This document shows positions 52,001-60,555 of a stretch of 64,000 nucleotides of DNA, in pieces. The notes beneath the pieces are model-generated. The model saw only the letters and a program-made list of their open reading frames with translations. It was not told the DNA's origin and made no database searches. Source of the DNA: Psychrobacter sp. 4Bb (GTDB lineage: Bacteria; Pseudomonadota; Gammaproteobacteria; Pseudomonadales; Moraxellaceae); the NCBI RefSeq assembly GCF_002836735.1, contig NZ_PJAS01000073.1:62001-126000 (forward strand), in the 5' to 3' direction. Made by a program: the position numbers and the translations under genes. Position 1 is the first letter of the stretch. The number at the start of each line of letters is the position of its first letter.

Positions 52001-54091
52001 TTACTGCGCTTCCGTTTTTAGTGGCTTATCCAAAGGCACATTATACAATCGCAATGCTTCTTTCATCACATTATGGAAGACCGGGGCGACCGTTAGACCA
52101 GCATAAATCTGACCGCGCGGGTCTTCGATAAGCATTACGCCTACCAGCTTTGGATTGGATGCAGGTGCCATACCAGCAAAGACGTTACGATACTGGTCGG
52201 TATAATAACCACCGTCTGGATTGATACGTCGTGACGTACCCGTCTTACCTGCCACGCGATATCCATCAATGGCAGCGGCTTTCGCCGTACCACCAGGCTC
52301 AGTCACGCTCTCAAGCATCTGTACAATCGACATTGCCTGCTCATGCGCCATAATACGTTTGCTTGGCTGCGACTTATCATCTTTAATTAAAGTTAATGGA
52401 TGCATGACCCCACCTGCTGCTAGGGCTGAGTACGCCTGTGCAACCTGTGCTAATGTCACTTGTAGACCATAACCATAACTAACCGTCGCACGGCGCGAGG
52501 TTTCTTTTTCTTTTGGCGTGACGATCAAACCGCTGCCCTCACCTGGGAACTGCAAAGGTGTTTTTGAGCCAAAGCCAAACTGTCGTTGCATATTACTAAT
52601 AGCATCGGCTGGCAGTGATAGCGCAATCTTGGTGGAGGCCACGTTACTGGATTTCTGTAATAGCGTGGCCATGTTAATCATACCTAAATTATTATGATCT
52701 CGAATGGTATAGCCACGTACGCGAATCGAACCAGGATTGGTATCAATCAAAGTCGTTGGCGTATATTTGCCCGAGTCTAGCGCTGCCGCCACGGTAAACG
52801 GTTTCATCACCGAACCTGGCTCGAACACATCTAACAGTGCGCGGTTACGCTGATTTTCACCCGTCATCTCATTAAGGTTGTTCGAGTTAAACGACGGCCA
52901 TGTTGATAGTGCCAGCACTTCACCAGTCTGCACATCAACGATCATACCCGTTGACCAACGTGCTTTTTGCAAACGCCCAGCCTTTTCTAGCTCTTTATAT
53001 AGCAAATACTGCAAGCGCGAATCAATCGTTAATGCCACATCTTTGCCAGGTACTTCTGGCTCGATCTGTTTGATTTCTTTTAGGCTGTTTTGTTTGGCGT
53101 CTTTTAGAACCAGTACTTTTCCGTCATCACCCGCCAGATCTTTTTCATATTGACGCTCAATACCAGCACGACCTTCGTAACCGCCTTCAGGATCTTTGGC
53201 ATTTTGACCCATAAAGCCCAGCAACTGCGCATTAGATTGTGGCTGTGGATAATAACGCTGAAAGAAATTCTTTTCATAGACGCCAGGGAAATCAAGTGAG
53301 CTGACGCTTTGGGCAATCTCAGGTGTGACTTTGTTAAGCAATGGCAAATAGTGCGATCCTGCGCCAGATGGCAAAGCAGCTTTTACCGCTTTCTCATCGG
53401 TCACATCGATACTGTCATCAATAGCCGTGACTTTTTTCAACTCATCGACCGAGATATTGGCAGCAGCGGCTAGCTTTGTCAGATCCATATTATCTAGACG
53501 CTTTTGCATACGCGCCTGTAATTGGGGACTGCTAGGGTTGGTGATGATAATGCGCTTTAGCTCGTAATATTCACGCGAATAATCATGCGGACTAAACGAA
53601 ACCGTCGCGAGCGGCGCGCTGACCGCAAGCGGTAGATTATTACGATCGGTAATCATACCGCGATAAGATTTTTGGGTGCGCTCACTGGTAATGAGCTCAT
53701 TACCTTTGTCTTGATAAAACTGTGCATTAGCAACCTGAATATAATAAGCGCGGCTAATGAGTAGCGCTAATATGACCAGCGCTAGACCCCAGACCATACG
53801 AAAACGGTTCTTGTCTTGTTCGAAACCACCGAGAGCAGAAGCACCTGACGCTTTGCTCGAAAAAACCATTTTGCTTTTGCGGTTTTTTACACTGGTATAA
53901 GCGCCTTGGGTGTCGCTTTTTTTGATGCGTCCAAACAATTTTGCCTTACGATTGCTTGCAGCTTTATCGGGCTTGCTGCTCGTCTGACCAGATTTAGCCG
54001 CACTGGCTCGGCGGAGAGGTTTGGTTACCTTGCCGCTGGCTGGTTTTTTGCTGGTGTTTTTTGCGGTGGATTTAGGCTTTTTCTCACTCAT
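52001..54091 (-). CDS. ftsI: Peptidoglycan D,D-transpeptidase FtsI (PBP3)
   Basis: Septal class B penicillin-binding protein that cross-links peptidoglycan with FtsW. The 696-residue protein has a Lys/Ser-rich cytoplasmic tail of about 95 residues, one membrane helix (99-120), a pedestal domain, then the transpeptidase motifs: SxxK with catalytic S427 (EPGSVMKPF), SSN at 481-483 and KTG in VAGKTGTSRR. The cytoplasmic tail is far longer than in E. coli (about 20 residues). The ATG overlaps the ftsL stop as ATGA. Confidence 0.95.
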   Translation of the reverse strand: MSEKKPKSTAKNTSKKPASGKVTKPLRRASAAKSGQTSSKPDKAASNRKAKLFGRIKKSDTQGAYTSVKNRKSKMVFSSKASGASALGGFEQDKNRFRMVWGLALVILALLISRAYYIQVANAQFYQDKGNELITSERTQKSYRGMITDRNNLPLAVSAPLATVSFSPHDYSREYYELKRIIITNPSSPQLQARMQKRLDNMDLTKLAAAANISVDELKKVTAIDDSIDVTDEKAVKAALPSGAGSHYLPLLNKVTPEIAQSVSSLDFPGVYEKNFFQRYYPQPQSNAQLLGFMGQNAKDPEGGYEGRAGIERQYEKDLAGDDGKVLVLKDAKQNSLKEIKQIEPEVPGKDVALTIDSRLQYLLYKELEKAGRLQKARWSTGMIVDVQTGEVLALSTWPSFNSNNLNEMTGENQRNRALLDVFEPGSVMKPFTVAAALDSGKYTPTTLIDTNPGSIRVRGYTIRDHNNLGMINMATLLQKSSNVASTKIALSLPADAISNMQRQFGFGSKTPLQFPGEGSGLIVTPKEKETSRRATVSYGYGLQVTLAQVAQAYSALAAGGVMHPLTLIKDDKSQPSKRIMAHEQAMSIVQMLESVTEPGGTAKAAAIDGYRVAGKTGTSRRINPDGGYYTDQYRNVFAGMAPASNPKLVGVMLIEDPRGQIYAGLTVAPVFHNVMKEALRLYNVPLDKPLKTEAQ

Positions 54092-54570
54092 TGTCCTGCC
54101 TCCGTCGCTGGTTCTTCAGGAGAAATATCGGTAGAGACACGTGGCCCGATGACGTCAGATGCATCCTCATCTGAGTCTTCTGTAACCACTGGCACCAATG
54201 CAGTTGCGACGCCAGGTTGGATAATCAGCTTATCCTTTAATGTTGGCGAATACATACCCAATTCAGCAACCGCTCGACTGGCAATCTGCGGCGTGGCGCT
54301 AAAGGTTTGTTGCTCAATTAATAGACGCTGATGCTCTACTTGTAGCTTACGTTCTTGTTTTTTCATGTCTTGCAAGGTTTTGTAGTCCTGATGATATTGC
54401 TGAACTTCTTCGGCAGTTTTGATACCACTCCATACAATCGTGGCTGCCAATAGCAGTAGCACGACCACATAAATGCTCACCACATTAAACCGGCGCACGA
54501 ACAGCTCGCCGACATCGGTATTATAAGGTGTAGCAGTGCGGCGATTCGCAGGTTTGTCAGATATTGCCAT
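54088..54570 (-). CDS. ftsL: Cell-division protein FtsL
   Basis: Small bitopic membrane protein of the FtsQLB complex. The 160-residue protein has a cytoplasmic start, a membrane helix at about 30-50 (VVSIYVVVLLLLAATIVWSG) and a periplasmic coiled coil (Glu/Gln/Lys/Leu-rich, 52-90). The family is weakly conserved; the position between rsmH and ftsI, with a 4-bp overlap to ftsI, decides the call. The acidic C-terminal tail of about 45 residues exceeds the 121-residue E. coli protein. Confidence 0.88.
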   Translation of the reverse strand: MAISDKPANRRTATPYNTDVGELFVRRFNVVSIYVVVLLLLAATIVWSGIKTAEEVQQYHQDYKTLQDMKKQERKLQVEHQRLLIEQQTFSATPQIASRAVAELGMYSPTLKDKLIIQPGVATALVPVVTEDSDEDASDVIGPRVSTDISPEEPATEAGQ

Positions 54571-55002
54571 GACGATCTCAAAAAGGTGAACGTAAACGGT
54601 AGAGTAGATAACGGATTGCGAAAGATGAACGTGTCATTATTCGGTCATACCATCGATAAATATAAAACCAAAGACACTTATAAATGTAAAAACTAAACTC
54701 AAAAAACCGAATGTAAAAAACACATTCAATAGCTAATATATTCAGGAGCCATAAGTCATCACAACTCATGGCTATCAATAGGTCATACCAAAACCAAACA
54801 CGTTGCATGGCTGTACTACATATAAAGCCATTCAACTATCATGCAGATAAAAACCAACTGCTGAGCCTAACAGACAATATTTACAGATTTTTAACAGTGG
54901 CGTAGCCATTAGGACATTTGCGCATCATTTAGACAAACATTAGCAATCTTTGACAACTCACCAACCTTATTCGACTATGACTTGTGGCATCATGATGTTC
55001 TT
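54571..55002 (-). other. Unusual 432-bp gap between rsmH and ftsL
   Basis: rsmH and ftsL are usually adjacent, but here a long A-rich gap lies between them. It contains no credible gene. On the minus strand GAATGT/ACATTC at 54709-54727 followed by a T-run looks like a weak terminator, and AGCCAT/ATGGCT at 54747-54773 forms a second hairpin. The ftsL promoter may be here. Confidence 0.5.
54702..54727 (-). terminator. Weak terminator candidate between rsmH and ftsL
   Basis: The minus strand reads GAATGT-GTTTTTT-ACATTC-GGTTTTTTG: a 6-bp stem followed by a T-rich tract. The stem is AT-rich and short, so termination would be partial at most. Confidence 0.4.
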
Positions 55003-56172
55003 CTATAGCTGTGTTGTCTGCTCATAAGCTGTGTCGGTGCGAGTTGCCATACGCAGCCATGCACTACGCGCGCGCGGATTCTGACTGGTTTCAGCTTTGC
55101 TTGGGCCAACACGTTTTGGCTTGCTAAAATAGCGTGGGCGATTCGGCGGCATTGGCAGGTTTTCGTCTTCTGGATATTGCCCTTTGCTATGTCGCTGCAA
55201 GAACTGCTTGATACGGCGATCTTCTAATGAGTGAAAACTAATGACCGCTAGCTGTCCACCTGACTTTAAGATAGGAATGCTTTGCGCTAAAAAGTCGTCA
55301 ACATCGCCCAGCTCATTATTAATAAAAATACGCATGGCCTGAAAGCTTTGTGTGGCTGGATGTTTGCCGCGCTGCCAATTGGGATGCGCCTCTTTAATTA
55401 CCTCTGCCAGCTCAAGTGTAGACTCGTAGCTCTCCATTTGTTTGATAGCGCGCGCAATACGGCGACTGTGACGCTCTTCACCAAATTCATAAAGCACATT
55501 GGCCAACGTTTCGTCATCGACCTGCTCAAGCCATTCGGCAACTGACTGGCCACGGCTGGTATCCATGCGCATGTCTACTGCCCCATCGCGCATAAAGCTA
55601 AAACCGCGGCTACCATCATCAATCTGCGGTGATGAAATACCCAAATCCGCCATCAAGCCGTCCACTTGCGTAATACCCATAGCAGCTAAACTATCAGTCA
55701 ACGTTGCAAAGCTGTCATGAACCACACGCACACGGCTGTCTTTACTTGCCAACTCTTGCGCCACGCTAATGGCTGTCGGATCTTTGTCAAAGACAATCAG
55801 TGTGGCGTCATCGGCAAGCTGACTTAATAGTAACCTGCTATGACCGCCACGACCAAAGGTCGCATCAACGTAGATACCGCTTATATTTAAGCCATTTTGG
55901 TCGTTATTGCTTTGAGTATCATTGCCTGTTTGCTTGGGCAAGGATTTTACGCCGAGTACTGCAGCGACAGTCTCTTGCAACAGTACCGCATCATGGATAA
56001 AACTTAATACATCAGACGTGATATCGCCCTCATGACGGGCGTGAGTAACATCCAGATCGACATCTTGCGTAGACGCATCCTTTACAACAGAAGGATTAGG
56101 CACTGACTCAGAGAGATCAGCGGCGGCAGAAGGACTGGCTTTCGATTTTGGCTTAGACTTTGATAGGGACAC
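55003..56172 (-). CDS. rsmH: 16S rRNA (cytosine1402-N4)-methyltransferase RsmH
   Basis: Methylates C1402 of 16S rRNA in the P-site. Motifs: YVDATFGRGGHSRLLL (SAM site), LMADLGISSPQIDDGSRGFSF, QAMRIFINNEL and VISFHSLEDRRIKQFLQRH. From the GTG at 56172 it is 389 residues. The start is uncertain: a GTG at 56265 would add 31 residues. About 55 polar, low-complexity residues precede the usual RsmH N-terminus, and a Gln/Asn-rich insertion lies before YVDATFG. It heads the division cluster with no mraZ upstream; the next gene, gltX, diverges. Confidence 0.93.
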   Translation of the reverse strand: MSLSKSKPKSKASPSAAADLSESVPNPSVVKDASTQDVDLDVTHARHEGDITSDVLSFIHDAVLLQETVAAVLGVKSLPKQTGNDTQSNNDQNGLNISGIYVDATFGRGGHSRLLLSQLADDATLIVFDKDPTAISVAQELASKDSRVRVVHDSFATLTDSLAAMGITQVDGLMADLGISSPQIDDGSRGFSFMRDGAVDMRMDTSRGQSVAEWLEQVDDETLANVLYEFGEERHSRRIARAIKQMESYESTLELAEVIKEAHPNWQRGKHPATQSFQAMRIFINNELGDVDDFLAQSIPILKSGGQLAVISFHSLEDRRIKQFLQRHSKGQYPEDENLPMPPNRPRYFSKPKRVGPSKAETSQNPRARSAWLRMATRTDTAYEQTTQL

Positions 56173-56422
56173 AAACAACTCAATAGATGACGACCATACT
56201 GGCCAGTAATTAGATGAAAATAAACAAGTTATGACTTGCTTAGCATTATTATCGCAAGGATACACCTGTAGTCAAGCTCTAGAAGGGCTTTTCATTAAAA
56301 ATATCACATGTCTCTGTTATACTAGCGCTATATTTTACGCTATTTCTTCACATCGACTTCATATCTTTCATCGCTATTTATACTGATAGCTTATATCGAT
56401 AGCAAACTTTGAGAATTTTATC

Positions 56423-57943
56423 ATGCAAACATCTACTGACAGCACGCGCCCTGTACGTACGCGTATCGCCCCATCACCAACTGGCTTCCCGCACGTAGGT
56501 ACTGCCTATATTGCCCTGTTTAACTTGGCTTTTGCCAAAGCTCACGGCGGCGAATTCATCTTACGTATCGAAGACACCGACCAGACTCGCTCGACTGAGC
56601 AATCAGAACAAATGATTTTGGATGCTCTACGCTGGGTTGGTCTGGATTGGAGCGAGGGCCCAGATATTGGCGGCCCACACGCCCCTTATCGTCAGAGCGA
56701 GCGCAGCGATATCTACAAAAAACACGCCGAGATACTCATAGAAAAAGACCATGCGTTCCGCTGTTTTTGTACCCCTGAAGAGTTAGATGCTATGCGTGCT
56801 GAGCAAATGGCCAATGGCGAGACCCCTCGTTATGATGGTCGCTGTGCTCATCTTGCTCCAGAAAAAACTGAGCAACTGGTAAGCGAGGGCAAGCCGCACG
56901 TGATTCGTATGCGTGTACCGGCCGAAGGCACTTGTCAGGTACAAGACATGCTACGTGGCACCGTTGAGTTCCCTTGGACTCAAGTCGATATGCAAGTACT
57001 GCTAAAAACAGACGGCATGCCAACCTATCATTTAGCCAACGTCGTTGATGATCACTTGATGGAAATCACTCATGTGATGCGCGGTGAAGAGTGGCTGAAC
57101 TCTGCGCCTAAGCATCAACTGCTATATGATTATTTTGGTTGGGAAATGCCGACCCTTTGCCACATGCCGCTACTGCGTAACCCTGATAAGTCAAAACTGT
57201 CTAAGCGTAAAAACCCAACCTCTATCACCTACTATCGTGATGCAGGCGTGCTACCTGAAGCATTGCTAAACTATCTCGGTCGTATGGGCTACTCAATGCC
57301 TAATGATGCTGAGCAGTTCACACTAGAAGAGATGATTGCCAGCTTTGATATTCAGCGTGTGTCGCTTGGCGGCCCTATCTTCGATATCGAAAAGCTAAAC
57401 TGGCTTAATGCAGAATGGCTACGTGCGCTTACTCCTGAAGAATTGAAGAACAAAATCCTTGAATGGGCCAGCAACAGTGACAAGCTAACTGCTATTGCAG
57501 CGGCGATTCAGCCACGTATCGAGCTATTGTCTGATGCGGTGAATTGGGGTGGTTTCTACTTCCAAAATCTACCTGATATCACAGCTGAAAGCTTCACTCA
57601 TAAATCGCTCACCCCTGAGCAAATTATCGAAATGCTGCAATTAGCGCTTTGGCAGCTTGAGACCCTACCAACGTGGTCAGAAGAAAATATCTACGCCACG
57701 CTAAAAGGCCTAGCCGCTCACCTTGATATTAAGATGCGTGACTTTATGGCGCCGTTCTTTATCGCTATCGCTGGTAGCACTTCATCGACGCCCGTTATGA
57801 ACTCTATGGCGATTATCGGTGCTGATATGACCTTGACTCGCTTACGTCACGCCGTTGATGTACTGGGTGGTCTCGGTAAAAAGAAATTGAAAAAACTTGA
57901 GAAACAAGCAGCAGAATTGCCAGACTTCTTAGCTGCTGAATAG
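56423..57943 (+). CDS. gltX: Glutamyl-tRNA synthetase GltX
   Basis: Class I aminoacyl-tRNA synthetase charging tRNA-Glu. The 506-residue protein has the HIGH-type motif as PHVGT at residues 23-27 ([20 protein letters not shown]) and the KMSKS-type loop as KLSKRKN near residue 255, plus a full C-terminal anticodon-binding domain, which separates it from the GluQRS encoded at 32.7 kb. Transcribed alone, divergent from rsmH, with a strong terminator. Confidence 0.97.
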   Translation: MQTSTDSTRPVRTRIAPSPTGFPHVGTAYIALFNLAFAKAHGGEFILRIEDTDQTRSTEQSEQMILDALRWVGLDWSEGPDIGGPHAPYRQSERSDIYKKHAEILIEKDHAFRCFCTPEELDAMRAEQMANGETPRYDGRCAHLAPEKTEQLVSEGKPHVIRMRVPAEGTCQVQDMLRGTVEFPWTQVDMQVLLKTDGMPTYHLANVVDDHLMEITHVMRGEEWLNSAPKHQLLYDYFGWEMPTLCHMPLLRNPDKSKLSKRKNPTSITYYRDAGVLPEALLNYLGRMGYSMPNDAEQFTLEEMIASFDIQRVSLGGPIFDIEKLNWLNAEWLRALTPEELKNKILEWASNSDKLTAIAAAIQPRIELLSDAVNWGGFYFQNLPDITAESFTHKSLTPEQIIEMLQLALWQLETLPTWSEENIYATLKGLAAHLDIKMRDFMAPFFIAIAGSTSSTPVMNSMAIIGADMTLTRLRHAVDVLGGLGKKKLKKLEKQAAELPDFLAAE

Positions 57944-57972
57944 TTTATCGAGATAGACTAGTGTCAATAATG

Positions 57973-58017
57973 TAAAGGCGTGGACTCTGTTATTACAGAA
58001 TCCACGCCTTTTTTTTA
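57973..58017 (+). terminator. Terminator after gltX
   Basis: AAGGCGTGGA and TCCACGCCTT form a strong stem, extended inside by TCTGT/ACAGA, followed by eight T. Confidence 0.92.
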
Positions 58018-58096
58018 GAAGTTAAATTCTCTAAAAAACAAACTATTGTATACTATATGATTATTAATCTAATTCGACTAAATTGGAGATAGGGAC

Positions 58097-58606
58097 TTGA
58101 ATATTGCAAAGATATTTATACCACTATTCGTGAGCATTTTTTTCAGCTTATCAAGTCATGCAACAGGTTTTCAAATGCCCTTCTCTTGGGCAGAGCGTGA
58201 AAACGGAAGCGCTGCAGTCATATATACAAGTGACTACGATAATGATCCTAAATATTTTGAATCAGAAATAGGTCATTCGAGATCTGGACAGCAGGGGATC
58301 TACTTCCGAAATTATTATGTAGAAGATATGAATACATGTAGTTATGAAAGCTCCCTACCTAAAAATACGACTATGATATTCAGTGGACAGGCTGTTAAGA
58401 TGTTGAGTTGGTGTAAGAAATTCTCAGATACAGATCGTTATTATTTAGAGCTAACTCCAGCAACAGAACGTGGTGATCACTATGTCATAAACTTATTTAA
58501 AGTTGCTATCTTACCTATCGATATTATGTATGATAATGACACGATAAGCTTCCCAGTAACAGGTTTTACTAAAGCATGGAATAGTGCTGGTGGTAATGCT
58601 ATCTAA
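58097..58606 (+). CDS. Hypothetical secreted protein with TTG start
   Basis: A 169-residue precursor. No ATG lies near the start; a TTG at 58097 stands eight bases after GGAG and gives a clean signal peptide (IAKIFIPLFVSIFFSLSSHA, cleavage near residue 22), which supports this start. The mature protein is rich in Tyr/Asp/Ser and has two or three cysteines (NTCSYES, MLSWCKKF) that could form a disulfide. I recognise no family. Its AT-rich codon use differs from neighbouring core genes, suggesting an accessory gene. Confidence 0.65.
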   Translation: MNIAKIFIPLFVSIFFSLSSHATGFQMPFSWAERENGSAAVIYTSDYDNDPKYFESEIGHSRSGQQGIYFRNYYVEDMNTCSYESSLPKNTTMIFSGQAVKMLSWCKKFSDTDRYYLELTPATERGDHYVINLFKVAILPIDIMYDNDTISFPVTGFTKAWNSAGGNAI

Positions 58607-58722
58607 TAGTCTATTTCGAATGGTATTTTTATAAAACTCACAAGTTCTAGATAAGAACCTATAAAATAGTTGGACTATATATTTTATAGCTCGCTAAACC
58701 TTCTTATGAACTGGAAATAAAC

Positions 58723-59088
58723 ATGTCCGCCAAAACCGTCACAATAGAAAGCAAAGATTATGTCTTTAACACCCTAAAAGAAGCACAGAAATACTATGAT
58801 GCCATCGTAAAGGAGCTGTTTAATGCAACTTTGACCCTGACCAAGGGCCAGGATTTTGAAGATTTAAAATGGATATACAGCACTTACTGCGGTTATACCA
58901 AACATAATCTAGATAAATTGGGCGAATATGACATCATTGGCGTCAAAGGTATCAGAACGATCCGAGAGAAAGGCGGTCAATATGTGCCAACGGAATGCTG
59001 TGCGATTATTTTTTCTGATGGCAGCGAAGCAGAGTTTTATACCGATAAAGCCATCAAAGAGATTGCACTTAAGCAAAATCCACGCTAA
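58723..59088 (+). CDS. DCL-family (DUF3223-like) protein
   Basis: A 121-residue cytoplasmic protein. The tail region ECCAIIFSDGSEAEFYTDKAIKEIA resembles the DCL/DUF3223 domain, in which a 'DGS/T...F...K' element closes the domain; the middle LKWIYSTYCGYTKHNLDKLG also fits. In plants DCL acts in chloroplast rRNA processing; bacterial members are uncharacterised and often found near mobile or defence genes. No signal peptide. It lies just before tRNA-Ala on the same strand. The family call rests on pattern recall only. Confidence 0.6.
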   Translation: MSAKTVTIESKDYVFNTLKEAQKYYDAIVKELFNATLTLTKGQDFEDLKWIYSTYCGYTKHNLDKLGEYDIIGVKGIRTIREKGGQYVPTECCAIIFSDGSEAEFYTDKAIKEIALKQNPR

Positions 59089-59164
59089 TTTGGGCTTATT
59101 GAGCCTTTAAAATAGGCGAAATCGCTTTTTTTTGCATATTTATGCATTATTTTTAAAATAGTTG

Positions 59165-59193
59165 TTGACAAGACTGCCGCTCTTACATAAAAT
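59165..59193 (+). promoter_or_regulatory. Consensus sigma-70 promoter of tRNA-Ala
   Basis: TTGACA at 59165-59170 and TAAAAT at 59188-59193 are separated by exactly 17 bp. Transcription would begin near 59200, about 11 bp before the tRNA. It may also drive the following tRNA-Glu. Confidence 0.9.
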
Positions 59194-59210
59194 ACGCACA
59201 CTCTTAGCGA

Positions 59211-59286
59211 GGGGCTATAGCTCAGTTGGTAGAGCACTTGCATGGCATGCAAGGGGTCAACGGTTCGACTCCGTTTAGCTCCACCA
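59211..59286 (+). tRNA. tRNA-Ala (anticodon GGC)
   Basis: 76 nt with encoded CCA. Acceptor GGGGCTA pairs with TAGCTCC (one G-T pair); the anticodon arm CTTGC-ATGGCAT-GCAAG gives anticodon GGC; the T-arm is CGGTTCGACTCCG. Reads GCC and GCU. Confidence 0.97.
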
Positions 59287-59434
59287 TACTTATTTATAGC
59301 AACGCTCAGTATTACTGAAACGTAATAATAAATACTCGCTAGTAGGACGATATCAGCACCTAGGCAATGCTTATTTACTAAGCTATCTGATATTGTGAAG
59401 TACCGTTGTAACCACTGGTTATAACACTCTATGC

Positions 59435-59510
59435 GTCCCCATCGTCTAGAGGCCTAGGACACCGCCCTTTCACGGCGGTAACGGGGGTTCGAATCCCCCT
59501 GGGGACGCCA
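59435..59510 (+). tRNA. tRNA-Glu (anticodon TTC)
   Basis: 76 nt with encoded CCA. Acceptor GTCCCCA pairs with TGGGGAC; the anticodon arm CCGCC-CTTTCAC-GGCGG gives anticodon TTC; the T-arm is GGGGGTTCGAATCCCCC. It lies 148 bp after tRNA-Ala and may share its promoter. Confidence 0.97.
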
Positions 59511-59572
59511 CTATTCGGCGTCACTTATTAGCACTTTTGCTTAGCATCAGGTTAGACTAATAAGCGAACAAT

Positions 59573-59611
59573 AAAAAAGCCCAGTCATCATATGGTGACT
59601 GGGCTTTTTTA
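59573..59611 (+). terminator. Terminator after the tRNA pair
   Basis: AAAAAAGCCCAGTCA pairs with TGACTGGGCTTTTTT around a short loop. It lies 63 bp after tRNA-Glu and would end the tRNA transcript. Confidence 0.92.
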
Positions 59612-59801
59612 TGTCTGTCATTTCTCAACATCCTCTATTCTATTGTCGTTAGCTTATTATTAATCGCTGCTAGCTTACTGTTGATAGCACTATTGCCAAC
59701 CTATCTAATACTCGTTAATATCGACCTGATAAGCATATTTATAAAGTGCAGCCACATACTATAAATGATGGGCTTAGCGTAATTAAAGGGAAGTGATTGC
59801 G

Positions 59802-60455
59802 ATGTTTGGTATCGAGAATTATCTGGGGTTTATTTTAGCGGCTATTTTATTAAACCTAACGCCAGGTACAGATAGCATGTACATCATCACCCGTAGTGTC
59901 TCACAGGGGCAAACAGCAGGGGTTTATTCTGTTCTTGGCATTACTTCGGGTATTTTGGTACATACATTATTGGCGGCGCTAGGATTGTCGGTATTGCTTG
60001 CCAATTCCCCTACCGCTTTTATGATTGTTAAATATATTGGGGCCAGCTATTTGTGCTATTTGGGTCTAAAAATGCTGCTAAGCAAAAACTCGAACTCAGT
60101 AACGAACCATTTATCCAAAGATCAGGACGTGACTAGCCAAAAAGCTGTAGATGGTTGGCAAATATATAAGCAAGGTGTGTTGACCAATACTTTTAATCCA
60201 AAAGTCGCTTTATTCTTCTTGGCGTTCTTCCCTCAGTTTATCGACGCTAGTTATGCTTATGGCATGCTGTCATTTTTGATGTTGGGGCTGACTTTTGCCA
60301 CCACAGGCTTTATATGGTGCTTGAGTTTGGCGATGTTGGCGTCAAAGTTCAGCAAAAAACTAAGAGAGAATCCAAAAATTGAATCCATAATGAATAAAAT
60401 AAGTGGTGTCGTATTTATGGGGCTAGGAATTAAGCTGTTGACTGAGAAGGCTTGA
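59802..60455 (+). CDS. LysE/RhtB family exporter
   Basis: A 217-residue inner-membrane exporter with six predicted helices. The N-terminal motif NLTPGTDSMYIITRSVSQGQTAG and the central GVLTNTFNPKVALFFLAFFPQF are typical of the RhtB branch, which exports amino acids such as homoserine, threonine or leucine. The substrate cannot be told. The ATG at 59802 is preferred, with GTG at 59793 as alternative; an AAAGGGAA ribosome site precedes both. Stands alone with a terminator after it. Confidence 0.88.
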   Translation: MFGIENYLGFILAAILLNLTPGTDSMYIITRSVSQGQTAGVYSVLGITSGILVHTLLAALGLSVLLANSPTAFMIVKYIGASYLCYLGLKMLLSKNSNSVTNHLSKDQDVTSQKAVDGWQIYKQGVLTNTFNPKVALFFLAFFPQFIDASYAYGMLSFLMLGLTFATTGFIWCLSLAMLASKFSKKLRENPKIESIMNKISGVVFMGLGIKLLTEKA

Positions 60456-60490
60456 AGAGTAAAGTAACAAGAAGAAAAAACGTCTTCCAT

Positions 60491-60534
60491 AAAAAAGCCC
60501 AATCCCCTACTTTGACGGAGATTGGGCTTTTTGT
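60491..60534. terminator. Bidirectional terminator LysE-type gene / acnA
   Basis: AAAAAAGCCCAATC and GATTGGGCTTTTT pair around a 15-nt loop; A and T runs flank the stem. It lies between convergent genes. Confidence 0.9.
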
Positions 60535-60555
60535 CATATAAAGCTTAACTAACTA

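Noticed and set aside
53906..54331. 141-residue ORF on the plus strand
   Set aside because: Overlaps ftsI and ftsL in antisense; no family likeness.
54578..54835. 85-residue ORF in the rsmH-ftsL gap
   Set aside because: Tyr/Phe/Trp-rich random-looking sequence without a ribosome site; gap treated as non-coding.
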